Assembly: GCF_004795255.1 (NCBI RefSeq)
Contig: NZ_SSBQ01000002.1
Location: forward strand, 2,371,001 to 2,435,000
Origin: Streptomyces sp. RKND-216
GTDB lineage: Bacteria > Actinomycetota > Actinomycetes > Streptomycetales > Streptomycetaceae
Direction: 5' to 3'
Length of the DNA: 64,000 nucleotides
Position 1 is the stretch's first letter; each line of letters opens with the position of its first letter. Positions 35,937-45,281 of the stretch are shown here, in pieces. The translations under genes and the position numbers were made by a program. The notes beneath the pieces were generated by a model. It saw nothing but the letters and a program-made list of their open reading frames with translations, was not told the DNA's origin and ran no database searches.

Positions 35937-37691
35937 TCACGCCCCCAGCAGCTTGCGGACGCGGTCGGCGCCCACCGCCAGAAGCAGCGTCGGAAGCCTC
36001 GGCCCCGTCTCACGGCTCACCAGCAGCCGGTACAGCAGGGCGAAGAACGCCCGCTGGGCCACCTTCAGTTCGGGCGTCGGCTTGGCGTCCGGCGCCAGCC
36101 CGGCCCGTACCTTCGGCACGCCGTAGACCAGCGACGTGAGCCCGTCCAGCGACCAGTGCTCGTCCAGCCCGTCGAGCAGCAGCCGCAGCGACTCCCGCTG
36201 CTCCTCGTCCAGCGAGCCGAGCAGGTCGCCGTCGGGCTCGTCCCGCACCCGCGTGCGCTGGTCGGCCGGCACCTGGGTGGTGATCCAGCGCTCGGCGCGG
36301 TCCAGCCGCGGCCGGGTCTCGTCCAGGTCGCGTACGGGCTGCTCCGGGTCCAGCTCGCTCAGGATGCGGAGCGTCTGCTCCGCGTTCCCGGCGGTGACGT
36401 CGGCCACCGAGGCGAGCGTGCGGAAAGGCAGCGGCCGCGGCGTCGTGGGCAACGGGCCCGCAGCCGTGGTCGAGGCGCGCAGGTGCGCGGCGAGGTCCGC
36501 CGGCTGCGCGGAGCCGTCGGCGATCTTGCGGCCGAGCGCGTCCCACTCGTCGTAGGTGCGCTGGATCTCCTGGTCGAGCGCGATCTTGAACGCCTGATTC
36601 GGCTTGCGCCGCGCGTAGAGCCAGCGCAGCAGCGGCGCCTCCATGATCTCCAGCGCCTCGGACGGGGTCGGCACCCCGCCGCGCGAGCTGGACATCTTGG
36701 CCATGCCGCTGATGCCCACGAAGGCGTACATCGGGCCGATCGGCTGCTCTCCGCCGAAGATCTCCCGCACCAGCTGCCCGCCGACCACGAAGGACGAGCC
36801 GGGCGACTGGTGGTCGACGCCGCTGGGCTCGAAGGTCACGCCCTCGTAGGCCCAGCGCATCGGCCAGTCGACCTTCCAGACCAGCTTGCCGCGGTCGTAC
36901 TCGCGCAGCAGCACCGTCTCGGTGTGCCCGCACTCGCAGACGTAGGTCAGCTCGGTGCTCTCGTCGTCGTACGCGGTGACCCGGGTCAGGTCGCGCGCGC
37001 AGACGCCGCAGTAGGGCTTGTACGGGTAGTAGGAGCCGGGGCCGGAGCCCGAGCCGTCGTCCTCGGCGGCCGCGCCGGAGCCCTCGGCCGCCTCGATCTC
37101 TGCCGCGTCCTTCGGCTTCTGCTGCTGCTTGCCCTTCTTGCCGCCGCCCTGGCCGCCCTGGCCGTTCTTGTCGAGGGTGCGGTAGCGGGCGAGCACGGCG
37201 TCGATGCGGGCGCGCTCGCGCATGGCGAAGAGGATCTGCTCGCGGTAGGCGCCGGAGGTGTACATCTCCGTCTGGCTGATGCCGCGGAACTCCACGCCCA
37301 GCTCGCCCAGCGCGTCGGACATGGCCGTGCGGAAGTGCTCGGCCCAGTTTCCGTACGGGCTGCCCTGCGGCGCGGGGACCGAGGTCAGCGGCTTGCCGAT
37401 GTGCTCGCTCCACGATGCGTCGACGCCCGCGACACCGGCCGGCACCTTGCGGAAGCGGTCGTAGTCGTCCCACGAGATGATGTGCTCGCACGGCACGCCG
37501 CGCCGCTTGATCTCGTCCGCGACCAGGTGCGGGACCATCACCTCACGCAGATTGCCCAGGTGGATCGGCCCGGAAGGGCTGAGACCGGAGGCGCACACCA
37601 CCGGTTTCCCGGGGGCGCGGCGCTCCGCTTCGGCGATGACGTCATCGGCGATACGGGAGACCCAGTCGGCCTCGGGGGTGGTCTGTGCCAC
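35937..37691 (-). CDS. lysS: Class I (archaeal-type) lysyl-tRNA synthetase
   Basis: 584 residues. The class I signatures are GPIHLGN (HIGH motif, residues 41-47) and KMSSSRG (KMSKS). A zinc-ribbon-like region ([10 protein letters not shown] and CECGHTE) follows the catalytic insertion. Before it lies a roughly 45-residue low-complexity insert ([12 protein letters not shown], then acidic Ser/Gly), making the protein longer than archaeal class I LysRS. GTG at 37691 has GGAAG 8 nt upstream. The gene is divergent from argS, as in S. coelicolor. It charges tRNA-Lys with lysine. Confidence 0.95.
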   Translation of the reverse strand: MAQTTPEADWVSRIADDVIAEAERRAPGKPVVCASGLSPSGPIHLGNLREVMVPHLVADEIKRRGVPCEHIISWDDYDRFRKVPAGVAGVDASWSEHIGKPLTSVPAPQGSPYGNWAEHFRTAMSDALGELGVEFRGISQTEMYTSGAYREQILFAMRERARIDAVLARYRTLDKNGQGGQGGGKKGKQQQKPKDAAEIEAAEGSGAAAEDDGSGSGPGSYYPYKPYCGVCARDLTRVTAYDDESTELTYVCECGHTETVLLREYDRGKLVWKVDWPMRWAYEGVTFEPSGVDHQSPGSSFVVGGQLVREIFGGEQPIGPMYAFVGISGMAKMSSSRGGVPTPSEALEIMEAPLLRWLYARRKPNQAFKIALDQEIQRTYDEWDALGRKIADGSAQPADLAAHLRASTTAAGPLPTTPRPLPFRTLASVADVTAGNAEQTLRILSELDPEQPVRDLDETRPRLDRAERWITTQVPADQRTRVRDEPDGDLLGSLDEEQRESLRLLLDGLDEHWSLDGLTSLVYGVPKVRAGLAPDAKPTPELKVAQRAFFALLYRLLVSRETGPRLPTLLLAVGADRVRKLLGA

Positions 37692-37834
37692 GTCCGGTAC
37701 TTCCTTCTCGTGTGTGCGTCGACAGGGGTGCGCACCCATTGTCCCATCCGGAAATCGGGTCGCGGGCCACGGTGGGCGCCGTGGGATACTGGTCGGCAAT
37801 CCCTTTCCACGCCGACAGAACGGTGACCCACTCC

Positions 37835-39625
37835 ATGGCCTCGGTCCAGTCCCTCTCCGCTGCGGTCCACCAGCGCCTCGCGGAAGCCCTCTCGGCGGCG
37901 GTGCCCGAGTCGGCGGACGCCGACCCGCTGCTGCGCCGAAGCGACCGGGCGGACTTCCAGGCCAACGGCATGCTGGCGCTCGCGAAGAAGCTCAAGGGCA
38001 ATCCGCGGGAGCTGGCGTCCAAGGTCGTCGACGCGATCCCGGCGAACGACGAGATCAAGGAGATCGAGGTCTCCGGCCCCGGTTTCCTCAACATCACCGT
38101 CGCCGACGCGGCGCTGGTGCGGACCCTGGCGGCCCGGGCGGCGGACGACCGGCTCGGCGTGCCGTACAAGACCGACCCCGGCACCTCGGTCGTGGACTAC
38201 GCACAGCCGAACGTCGCCAAGGAGATGCACGTCGGCCACCTGCGGTCGACGGTGATCGGCGATGCGGTGGTCAACCTGCTGGAGCACCGGGGCGAGAAGG
38301 TGGTCCGGCGGCACCACATCGGCGACTGGGGCACCCAGTTCGGCATGCTCACGCAATACCTCATCGAGCACCCGCACGAGCTGGACCACGCGTCGGACGC
38401 CGCGGCCGGCGACGGTGGTGCGGACGTCGAGGGCAACGCGGCGATGGCCCGGCTGAACCGGCTCTACAAGGCCTCCCGGGTGCTGTTCGACACCGACCCG
38501 GAGTTCAAGGAGCGGGCCCGGGACCGCCTGGTGAAGCTCCAGGGCGGCGACGCGCAGACCCTCGGCCTGTGGCACAAGATCGTCGACGAGTCGAAGATCT
38601 ACTTCCAGGGCGTCTACGCACGGCTCGATGTCGAGATCGCCGACGAGGACGTCGTCGGCGAGAGCGCCTACAACGACGACCTGCAAGCCGTGGTGAAGGA
38701 CCTCGAGGATTCGGGGGTCGCGGTGCGGTCGGAGGGCGCGCTGTGCGTGTTCTTCGACGACGTGAAGGGCCCGGACGGCACCCCCACGCCGCTGATCGTG
38801 CAGAAGTCCAACGGCGGCTTCGGCTACGCCGCGACCGACCTGGCCGCGATCCGGAACCGGATCGGCGACCTCAAGGCCGACACCCTCCTGTACGTCGTCG
38901 ACGCGCGGCAGGCGCTGCACTTCCGGATGGTGTTCGAGACCGCGCAGCGGGCCGGCTGGCTGCCGGAGGGCGCGGCCCGGCAGCTGCCGTTCGGCACCGT
39001 GCTGGGCAAGGACGGCAAGCCGTTCAAGACCCGGGAGGGCGAGACCGTACGGCTGGTCGACCTGCTGGGCGAGGCGGTCGGCCGGGCGGCCGAGGTGGTC
39101 CGGGAGAAGAGCGAGAACCTGGGGCTGTCGGAGGCCGAGATCACCGAGCGGGCCTCCCAGGTGGGCGTCGGCGCGATCAAGTACGCCGACCTGTCCAACT
39201 CCATGACCCGCGACTACGTCTTCGACCTGGACCGGATGGTCTCGCTCAACGGCGACACCAGCGTGTACCTCCAGTACGCCTACGCACGAATCCGGTCCAT
39301 CCTCCGGAAGGCGCCGGAGGGCGCCGAGCCCGTGGCGAGGGCGGAGCTGTCCCTGGAGCCGGCGGAGCGGGCACTCGCCCTGCATCTGGACGACTTCGCC
39401 GACACGGTCGCGGGCGCGGCGGACCTGTACGAGCCGCACAAGCTGGCGGCGTACCTGTACCAGCTCGCGTCGCTCTACACGACCTTTTACGACCAGTGCC
39501 CGGTCTTGAAGGCGGAGGGCGGCCCGGACCAGGTCGCCAACCGGCTGTTCCTCTGCGACCTCACGGCGCGGACGCTGCACCAGGGCATGGCCCTGCTCGG
39601 CATCCGCACACCCGAGCGCCTGTAG
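37835..39625 (+). CDS. argS: Arginyl-tRNA synthetase
   Basis: 596 residues. HIGH motif HVGHLRST at about residue 132; the N-terminal ArgRS additional domain (residues 1-110) ends in [10 protein letters not shown]; the C-terminal anticodon-binding helical domain ends [20 protein letters not shown]. The canonical KMSKS is replaced by [10 protein letters not shown], as is usual in many ArgRS. ATG at 37835 fits the family; a GTG at 37823 is possible. Divergent from lysS; followed by a strong terminator. Confidence 0.95.
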   Translation: MASVQSLSAAVHQRLAEALSAAVPESADADPLLRRSDRADFQANGMLALAKKLKGNPRELASKVVDAIPANDEIKEIEVSGPGFLNITVADAALVRTLAARAADDRLGVPYKTDPGTSVVDYAQPNVAKEMHVGHLRSTVIGDAVVNLLEHRGEKVVRRHHIGDWGTQFGMLTQYLIEHPHELDHASDAAAGDGGADVEGNAAMARLNRLYKASRVLFDTDPEFKERARDRLVKLQGGDAQTLGLWHKIVDESKIYFQGVYARLDVEIADEDVVGESAYNDDLQAVVKDLEDSGVAVRSEGALCVFFDDVKGPDGTPTPLIVQKSNGGFGYAATDLAAIRNRIGDLKADTLLYVVDARQALHFRMVFETAQRAGWLPEGAARQLPFGTVLGKDGKPFKTREGETVRLVDLLGEAVGRAAEVVREKSENLGLSEAEITERASQVGVGAIKYADLSNSMTRDYVFDLDRMVSLNGDTSVYLQYAYARIRSILRKAPEGAEPVARAELSLEPAERALALHLDDFADTVAGAADLYEPHKLAAYLYQLASLYTTFYDQCPVLKAEGGPDQVANRLFLCDLTARTLHQGMALLGIRTPERL

Positions 39626-39649
39626 TACGCGCCTCCGCGCTCCTCCGAT

Positions 39650-39681
39650 GGGGTGGTCCGTCTCCCGAGACCGACCACCCC
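39650..39681 (+). terminator. Terminator after argS
   Basis: GGGGTGGTC-C-GTCTC / GAGAC-C-GACCACCCC forms a long hairpin with a 2-nt loop, 24 bp past the argS stop. Confidence 0.7.
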
Positions 39682-39753
39682 ACGGGTGTACTTGCGCCGT
39701 TTCGACCGGCATTATCGTTCCTGAGCTCGTCCTATGATCCGAGGTAAGGCTCG

Positions 39754-39996
39754 ATGTCCCGCGAGGCAGAGAACTGGCACACCGACGTGCACCACAAGCC
39801 GGACGTCTACGCGGCTGCCGGGATTCCCCTGTACGTCGTCGGGGACCGGCGGCAGGATCAGGTCGTCGTCCACAGCGACCCTCACGACGGCCGCTGTCGC
39901 ACACGCTCCGAGTACAAGGCGGGTCACACCTTCACGCTGCCCAGCCCGCGTGGCGGGGATGTCGAGTTCGAGGCCGACTCGTTCTTGCTGCGTTGA
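39754..39996 (+). CDS. Truncated Uma2-family nuclease-like protein
   Basis: 80 residues. The sequence HHKPDVYAAAGIPLYVVGDR and FLPSP-like end (FTLPSPRGGDVEFEADSF) match the C-terminal half of Uma2 (DUF820) restriction-endonuclease-fold proteins, which are usually about 180-200 residues. The N-terminal half, with the first catalytic acidic residues, is absent; no matching sequence is seen in the 130 bp upstream back to argS. It is therefore probably a remnant, though an intact start codon leaves expression possible. Confidence 0.6.
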   Translation: MSREAENWHTDVHHKPDVYAAAGIPLYVVGDRRQDQVVVHSDPHDGRCRTRSEYKAGHTFTLPSPRGGDVEFEADSFLLR

Positions 39997-40079
39997 GGGA
40001 GCAGAAAGGCGCGCCGCCGCACCTCCCCGGTAGCATCCTCCGCGCTGACGTCACGTCACCGCCGCCGAGAGGATCGCGC

Positions 40080-41540
40080 ATGCTGTCGAAGCCGCCCCGC
40101 CGTACCGTACTGAGAGGAGCGGCCGCCGCGGCCGTCGTCGTCGGGTTCGACCCGGCCGGACGCGCCTGGGCCGTCGAAGGGGACGGCGGGCCCTTCGACG
40201 AAGTACCGCCGCTGGACGGCACGTTGCTCACCGACGACGCGTCCCGCGCCGCCGCGGCCGACGACTACGGCCACATCGTGCGCCGCACACCCGCCGCCGT
40301 CCTGCGCCCCGGCTCCGTGGACGACATCGTGGCCATGGTCCGCTACTGCCGCCGCCACGGCATCGACGTCGCGCCGCGCGGCCAGGGCCACACCACGTTC
40401 GGCCAGGCCCAGGTGAAGAACGGCCTCGTCATCGAGACCACGCCACTCGCCGGCATCGGCCCGGTACGGGACGGCCGGGTGACCGTCGGCGCGGGAGTGC
40501 GCTGGTCGACGCTCGCCAAGGCCACCCTCGAACACGGCCTCACCCCTCCGGTCTTCACCGACTACCTCGAACTCTCCGTCGGCGGCACGCTCTCCGTCGG
40601 CGGCATCGGCGGCCAGACCCACGCGCACGGCGCCCAGGTCGACACCGTCACCGAACTGGAGGTCGTCACCGGCGCCGGGGAGTACGTGCGCTGCTCCCCC
40701 GACCGGCGGCGCGACCTGTTCGACGCGGTACGCGCCGGCCTCGGCCAGTGCGCGATCGTCGTCGGCGCGACGCTGCAACTGGTCACCGCGCCGGAGACGG
40801 TGCGGCACTTCCTGCTGCCGTACGACGACCTGCACACCTTCCTGGCGGACCAGCGCCGGCTGGTCGAGGAACGCCGCTTCGCCTACGTGGAGGGACAGGT
40901 CTCCGCCGACGACACGGGTGCCTTCCGCACCTACGTGCTGGAGGCCACGGCGTACGGCCCGCCGGCGGGGCCCTCACCGGACGACGAACTGCTGCTGCGC
41001 GGCCTCCGCCACGACCCCGACGGGGCCACGGCCGAGACGCTGGACTACTACGCCTTCATCGACCGGCTGGGCCCGGTCGTCGAACAGCTCAAGGAAGCCG
41101 GGCTCTGGGACGACGCCCACCCGTGGCTCAACCTGCTGCTCCCCGGCGAGGAAGCGGAACGCCTCGCCGGAGGCATCCTCGCCGGCCTCACCCCGGCGGA
41201 CGTCGGCCCGGCGGGCGTCGTCCTGCTGTACCCCCTGCAGCGCGAGGAGCTGCGCACCCCGCTGCTGAAGATGCCGCGCGACCGCGTGCCGTACCTGCTC
41301 GCCGTGCTCCGCACCTGCCCGCCGGAGGACACCGCGACGGTCGACCGGCTGCTCGCCGCCAACCGCGACGCGTACGAGACGGTGCGCGACCGGGGCGGCA
41401 AGCAGTACCCCGTCGGCTCCGTCCCCTTCGGCCGCGACGACTGGCACGACCACTTCGGCCGCGCCTGGCCGTTCCTCGCGTCCGCACGCCGCCGCTACGA
41501 CCCGGACGGCATCCTCGTCCCCGGCCAGGGCATCTTCTGA
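40080..41540 (+). CDS. Tat-exported FAD-binding oxidase (cytokinin oxidase-like)
   Basis: 486 residues. A twin-arginine signal ([19 protein letters not shown]) starts the protein. The PCMH FAD-binding fold follows: RGQGHTTFGQAQ, where the His corresponds to the covalent-FAD His of GHS motifs in cytokinin dehydrogenases, then GVRWSTLAKATLEHGL and SVGGTLSVGGIGG. The C-terminal half has the cytokinin-binding-like cap and ends with the typical RYDPDGILVPGQGIF. GAGAGG is 7 nt before the ATG at 40080. It should oxidise an alcohol, amine or cytokinin-like substrate outside the membrane; the substrate is unknown. Confidence 0.85.
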   Translation: MLSKPPRRTVLRGAAAAAVVVGFDPAGRAWAVEGDGGPFDEVPPLDGTLLTDDASRAAAADDYGHIVRRTPAAVLRPGSVDDIVAMVRYCRRHGIDVAPRGQGHTTFGQAQVKNGLVIETTPLAGIGPVRDGRVTVGAGVRWSTLAKATLEHGLTPPVFTDYLELSVGGTLSVGGIGGQTHAHGAQVDTVTELEVVTGAGEYVRCSPDRRRDLFDAVRAGLGQCAIVVGATLQLVTAPETVRHFLLPYDDLHTFLADQRRLVEERRFAYVEGQVSADDTGAFRTYVLEATAYGPPAGPSPDDELLLRGLRHDPDGATAETLDYYAFIDRLGPVVEQLKEAGLWDDAHPWLNLLLPGEEAERLAGGILAGLTPADVGPAGVVLLYPLQREELRTPLLKMPRDRVPYLLAVLRTCPPEDTATVDRLLAANRDAYETVRDRGGKQYPVGSVPFGRDDWHDHFGRAWPFLASARRRYDPDGILVPGQGIF

Positions 41541-41559
41541 CCCCGGTCCGCACGACGGC

Positions 41560-41600
41560 GGTGCGGGGTGCCGTCCCCCCTCCGGACGGCATCCCGCACC
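41560..41600. terminator. Bidirectional terminator between FAD oxidase and ABC permease genes
   Basis: GGTGCGGG-G-TGCCGTC pairs with GACGGCA-T-CCCGCACC around a short C-rich loop, centred between two convergent genes. Confidence 0.65.
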
Positions 41601-41628
41601 GGGTCACGGCCGCCTCACGGCAGGCACC

Positions 41629-42588
41629 TCACGGCAACCGCCTCCGCAGCAGCCAGAACGCGGCCGCTGTCAGCCCCGCGGCCAGCCCCAGCACGATGCC
41701 GGTCTCCACCAGCTGCAACGGCCAGTAGTGCGACGGGGGGTGAACGGTCGCGAAGGCGTCCGCGTCGTACTGCCGCAGGCATTCGTTGCGGTCGAAGTCC
41801 GGTCGGTAGATCGCGGCGCACCGTTCGTGGGAGAAGCGCTCGCCGGAGGGCGTGATCCCACCGCTGTCGATGATCTGCGAGCGGCTGGGGATCTGGAGGA
41901 GTCGCGGAGGCGTGGCGGTGAGCAGCACCTTCGGCCAGAGATGGACGCGGTACACCGCGCCGAGAATCAAGGTCAGCCCTGTGGCTCCCACTGCGGCGGC
42001 GAGCGCGGGCAGCGTGCGGCGGAGCAGTAGGCCGGCGACGGCCCCGGTGGCCAGGGCCAGGAGGGCGTACGCGGTGCCGGTGGGTCCGGTGGCGAGGTAG
42101 GGGTTGTTGTCGTGCCACTCCGCAGCGAGGTCGGGCAGTCCGGCAAAGCGGATCAGGAGCGTCAGCGCAACCGTGCCCGTGACGAGGAGCAGGGCGGAAA
42201 ACGTCAGCTTTGCGGCAAGCCAGCGGAGCGGTGAAACCGACTGGGTCCAGGCCAGTGCGGCGGTGCCGTTCTCCATTTCCCGCCCGACGAGTGCGGCCCC
42301 GGCGAAGGCGGCGACGACCAGCGGCAACAAGGCGAGGCTGCCGTGGGCGAGGCCCATGAGGTAGCGGTACCGCTGCTCCGGGTCCACATCCCTCTCACAG
42401 AGGCGGCTGGTGCCCTCACAGTGTTCTGCCGCGGCGGCCAGCACGTCGGACCCGTAGTAGTGAAGAGAGACGAGCAGGGCGGCCGCGACCACCACGGCGC
42501 CAAGGTAGATCCCCGCGACCAGCCGGTGCGTAGTCAGCACCGACCAGCCGAGGCCGCGGGGGCGGAGCCCTCTGGGCAGGGCGGTCAT
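41629..42588 (-). CDS. ABC transporter permease (ABC-2 like)
   Basis: 319 residues with about six membrane helices. A first helix (LVAGIYLGAVVVAAALLVSLHYYG) is followed by an extracytoplasmic loop with two Cys (AEHCEGTSRLCERD), then VGREMENGTAALAWTQSVSP, the conserved coupling-type segment of this permease family. Start overlaps the ATPase stop by 4 bp (ATGA). It is the membrane partner of the ATPase at 42585-43484; substrate unknown. Confidence 0.85.
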   Translation of the reverse strand: MTALPRGLRPRGLGWSVLTTHRLVAGIYLGAVVVAAALLVSLHYYGSDVLAAAAEHCEGTSRLCERDVDPEQRYRYLMGLAHGSLALLPLVVAAFAGAALVGREMENGTAALAWTQSVSPLRWLAAKLTFSALLLVTGTVALTLLIRFAGLPDLAAEWHDNNPYLATGPTGTAYALLALATGAVAGLLLRRTLPALAAAVGATGLTLILGAVYRVHLWPKVLLTATPPRLLQIPSRSQIIDSGGITPSGERFSHERCAAIYRPDFDRNECLRQYDADAFATVHPPSHYWPLQLVETGIVLGLAAGLTAAAFWLLRRRLP

Positions 42589-43484
42589 GCCGTGGCCTCT
42601 TGCGGCGCCGGCGCGGTGTCGGCGGTGAGCAGCGGCTCCGCCGCCGGGTTCCGCAGGTGCGCGAGGATCAGCTCCTCCAGCGTGGGCTGCTCGACCTGCC
42701 AGTCGCCGTCCAGGACACCGCGCGATCGCACGAGGGCCGTGCTGCCCCGGCCAGTGGGCCGCTGCTCCACGACGAGATGAGGACCGAAGTCGGGCCCCCG
42801 GCCCGTCAGCAGCACGTGGGCGGCGAGGAGGTCGTCGACCGGGCCGGCGAGGCGGACGCGGCCGCCGCCGAGCAGCAGCAGGTGGTCGCAGGCGTTCTCC
42901 AGTTCCGCGACCACGTGGGAGGACATGACGACCGTCGTGCCGTGATCGGTGGCCTCCGCGAGCAGGGCGCCCGCGAGTTCGTGGCGGGCGAGCGGGTCGA
43001 GGTCGGCCATCGGCTCGTCCAGCAGCATGAGTTCGGCCCGCTTGCCCACGGCCAGGGCGAGGGCGACCCGGGTGCGTTGTCCGCCGGAGAGGCGGCGGAT
43101 CCTCGCACCGGGTTCGAGTCCGCTCGCGTACGCGATCCGCTCGGCGGCCCCGGCGTCCCAGCGGCGGGAATTCAGCTCCGCGCCGAAGCGCAGCGTCTCG
43201 GCCACCGTCAACTGCGGGTGCAGCGGCTTGTTCTGCGCGACGTAGGCCACGCGCTCCCGCACGGCGGCCGGAGCGCCGCCGAGGACCCGTACGGTGCCCT
43301 CGGCCGGGCGCAGCAGCCCGGCGGCGAGCTTCAGCAATGTCGACTTGCCGGTGCCGTTCGGCCCGACGAGCGCGCAGATGCGTCCGGCGGGCAGCCGGAA
43401 CGAACAACCGTCCAGCACCATCCCCTTCCGGCTGTACCGCATCCCCAGCCCGGCCGCCTCCAGGGCGACCCCGTCCTGACTCAT
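42585..43484 (-). CDS. ABC transporter ATP-binding protein
   Basis: 299 residues. Walker A GPNGTGKST, Q-loop YVAQNKP, signature LSGGQRTR, Walker B LMLLDEP and the H-loop (VVMSSHVV) are all present. The C-terminal 80 residues form an extra regulatory domain. It overlaps both the GntR stop (ATGA) and the permease start (ATGA), so the three genes are coupled in a GntR-ATPase-permease operon of the YtrA type. Confidence 0.93.
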   Translation of the reverse strand: MSQDGVALEAAGLGMRYSRKGMVLDGCSFRLPAGRICALVGPNGTGKSTLLKLAAGLLRPAEGTVRVLGGAPAAVRERVAYVAQNKPLHPQLTVAETLRFGAELNSRRWDAGAAERIAYASGLEPGARIRRLSGGQRTRVALALAVGKRAELMLLDEPMADLDPLARHELAGALLAEATDHGTTVVMSSHVVAELENACDHLLLLGGGRVRLAGPVDDLLAAHVLLTGRGPDFGPHLVVEQRPTGRGSTALVRSRGVLDGDWQVEQPTLEELILAHLRNPAAEPLLTADTAPAPQEATA

Positions 43485-43867
43485 CCGTCCTCCTCGGGAA
43501 ACTCCCGGTCCAGTACGGCCGCGAAGAGCGCGGCCACGTCCTCTCGTTCGAGTCCGGCGCGCCGGGCTCGTCGCGTCCAGTCGGCCAGCTCCACGGCGTA
43601 CGGGGAGTCGGCAGGCGCGCTGCCGAGGGACCTCCGCACGAACGTGCCGAGTCCGCGCCGGGCCTCGACCAGCCCTTCGCGCTCCAGCTCGCGGTACGCC
43701 TTGAGCACCGTGTTCGGGTTCAACGCCGTAGCCTCGACGACCTCCCGCGCGGTCGGCAGCTTGTCGCCGGGCTCCAGGAGGCCCAGCCGCAGCGCCTGCT
43801 GCACCTGCCGCACGATCTGCACGTACGTGGCGACGCCGCTGCGCCGGTCGATCCGGAACTCGACCAC
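43481..43867 (-). CDS. GntR-family regulator, YtrA subfamily
   Basis: 128 residues. An N-terminal winged helix (LEPGDKLPTAREVVEATALN; NTVLKAYRELEREGLVEARR) followed by a short helical dimerisation tail of about 45 residues is typical of YtrA regulators, which lack a large effector domain and sit at the head of ABC operons. GTG start. The 40-bp palindrome 43872-43911 begins 5 bp upstream of the start, so autorepression is likely. Confidence 0.92.
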   Translation of the reverse strand: MVEFRIDRRSGVATYVQIVRQVQQALRLGLLEPGDKLPTAREVVEATALNPNTVLKAYRELEREGLVEARRGLGTFVRRSLGSAPADSPYAVELADWTRRARRAGLEREDVAALFAAVLDREFPEEDG

Positions 43868-43871
43868 GCCA

Positions 43872-43911
43872 GCACCACCCTTTCACTAATTAAGTAGTGA
43901 AAGGGTGGTGC
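43872..43911. promoter_or_regulatory. 40-bp perfect palindrome at gntR promoter (probable YtrA operator)
   Basis: Arms of 17 bp (GCACCACCCTTTCACTA on the left, its exact complement on the right) flank a 6-nt AT-rich centre. The inner part TTCACTA/TAGTGAA resembles GntR/YtrA operators. The outer arms also place the same AAAGGGTGG ribosome-binding-like stretch on both strands. Confidence 0.7.
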
Positions 43912-43936
43912 ACGAGGGCACCGCTGTCAACTTCCG

Positions 43937-44311
43937 TTGTGGAAGGGAACCCACGACCGGCGCCCCACGTCCCGGACCCCGTGGGAGGAGACAGCTCGGA
44001 CCAGGCGGTGCTCGGATGCCTCGGCACGCGCGCCGGTACGGCTGCGGGCGGGGGCGTGGCAGCTCTCCGACGCCGCGCGCCGGTACTGCGGCTCCTACCC
44101 GGAGCACGGCTGGCGGGGCCTGCACCCCGGAGGGCCGGCGCTGCCCGCGTCCCTGGTCGCCGGGGCGCAGGTCCTGGTCCTCCTGGCGCTGCGGGGCGCG
44201 ACATCGGCGCACGCACGGGCCGGGCGGGCCGTGGGCGGGGCCGGGCAGCGCGCGGCGGCGCTCAGCGCTGGGCGCGCAGCAGCTTCGCGGCCTCGACGGC
44301 CCAGTAGGTGA
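43937..44311 (+). CDS. Doubtful ORF downstream of the palindrome
   Basis: The 43912-44261 stretch contains this plus-strand frame (TTG start, 124 codons, last 50 bp antisense to hemB). The central part has strong third-position G/C and a hydrophobic segment ([19 protein letters not shown]), but there is no ribosome-binding site and no family match. It may be a small membrane protein divergent from gntR, or noise in a GC-rich spacer. Confidence 0.2.
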   Translation: MWKGTHDRRPTSRTPWEETARTRRCSDASARAPVRLRAGAWQLSDAARRYCGSYPEHGWRGLHPGGPALPASLVAGAQVLVLLALRGATSAHARAGRAVGGAGQRAAALSAGRAAASRPRRPSR

Positions 44312-45281
44312 GGATCACACCCGCGCCGGCGCGGGTGAAGGACGTCAGCGTCTCCAGGATCGCCGCGTCGCGGTCGATCCAGCCCTTCTCCGCAGCGGCC
44401 TCGACCATCGCGTACTCGCCGGAGATCTGGTACACGCCCACCGGAACGTCCGCGCTCTCGGCAAAGTCGCGAAGAATGTCCAGGTAGGGCAGGCCCGGTT
44501 TGACCATCACCATGTCGGCGCCCTCGGCGAGGTCCAGGGACAACTCGCGTCGCGCCTCGCGGGCGTTGCCCGCCGGATCCTGCTGGTAGGTCTTCCGGTC
44601 GCCCTTCAGCGAGGAGTCCACGGCCTCCCGGAAGGGCCCGTAGAACGCGGAGGAGTACTTCGCCGTGTAGGCGAAGAGCGCCACGTCCGTGTGCCCGGCC
44701 GCGTCCAGCGCAGCGCGGGCGTGACCGACCTGGCCGTCCATCATGCCGCTCGGCCCGAGCATGTGGGCGCCCGCGTCGGCCTGCACGCGGGCCATCTCGG
44801 CGTACCGCTCCAGCGTCGCGTCGTTGTCCACCCGGCCCTGCGCGTCGAGGACGCCGCAGTGCCCGTGGTCGGTGAACTCGTCCAGGCACAGGTCGGACAT
44901 CAGGACCAGGTCGTCGCCGACCTCGGAGCGGACGTCCCGCAGCGCCTGCTGGAGAATGCCGTCCGGGTCGGTGCCCTGCGAGCCGACCGCATCCTTGACC
45001 AGCGGAACGCCGAACAGCATCAGCCCGCCGACGCCGGCCTCGACGGCCTCCACGGCGGCCTTCCGCAGGGTGTCCCGCGTGTGCTGGACGACGCCCGGCA
45101 TCGAGGAGACCGGGACCGGCTCGCTGATGCCCTCCCGCACGAAGGCGGGCAGGATCAGGTCGGACGGCCGGGTGCGGTGCTCCGCGACCATGCGGCGCAG
45201 GGCCGGTGTGGTGCGGAGCCGCCGCGGCCGGGCGGCGGGGAAGGCGCCGTGGCCGGACGGCGTGCGGTGCGAAGCGTTCAC
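44262..45281 (-). CDS. hemB: Porphobilinogen synthase (5-aminolevulinate dehydratase)
   Basis: 339 residues. HemB condenses two aminolevulinates to porphobilinogen. The Schiff-base Lys are in [14 protein letters not shown] and [12 protein letters not shown]. The metal loop reads [14 protein letters not shown], with Cys-Asp-Cys in place of the Cys-Cys-Cys of fully Zn-dependent enzymes. The GTG overlaps the hemD stop by 4 bp (GTGA). Last gene of the rex-hem operon. Confidence 0.95.
   Translation of the reverse strand: MNASHRTPSGHGAFPAARPRRLRTTPALRRMVAEHRTRPSDLILPAFVREGISEPVPVSSMPGVVQHTRDTLRKAAVEAVEAGVGGLMLFGVPLVKDAVGSQGTDPDGILQQALRDVRSEVGDDLVLMSDLCLDEFTDHGHCGVLDAQGRVDNDATLERYAEMARVQADAGAHMLGPSGMMDGQVGHARAALDAAGHTDVALFAYTAKYSSAFYGPFREAVDSSLKGDRKTYQQDPAGNAREARRELSLDLAEGADMVMVKPGLPYLDILRDFAESADVPVGVYQISGEYAMVEAAAEKGWIDRDAAILETLTSFTRAGAGVILTYWAVEAAKLLRAQR

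Noticed and set aside
43897..44307. Plus-strand ORF starting in the 40-bp palindrome
   Set aside because: Third-position G/C is poor in its first half and no family fits; the ribosome-binding-like sequence is a mirror of the gntR side.
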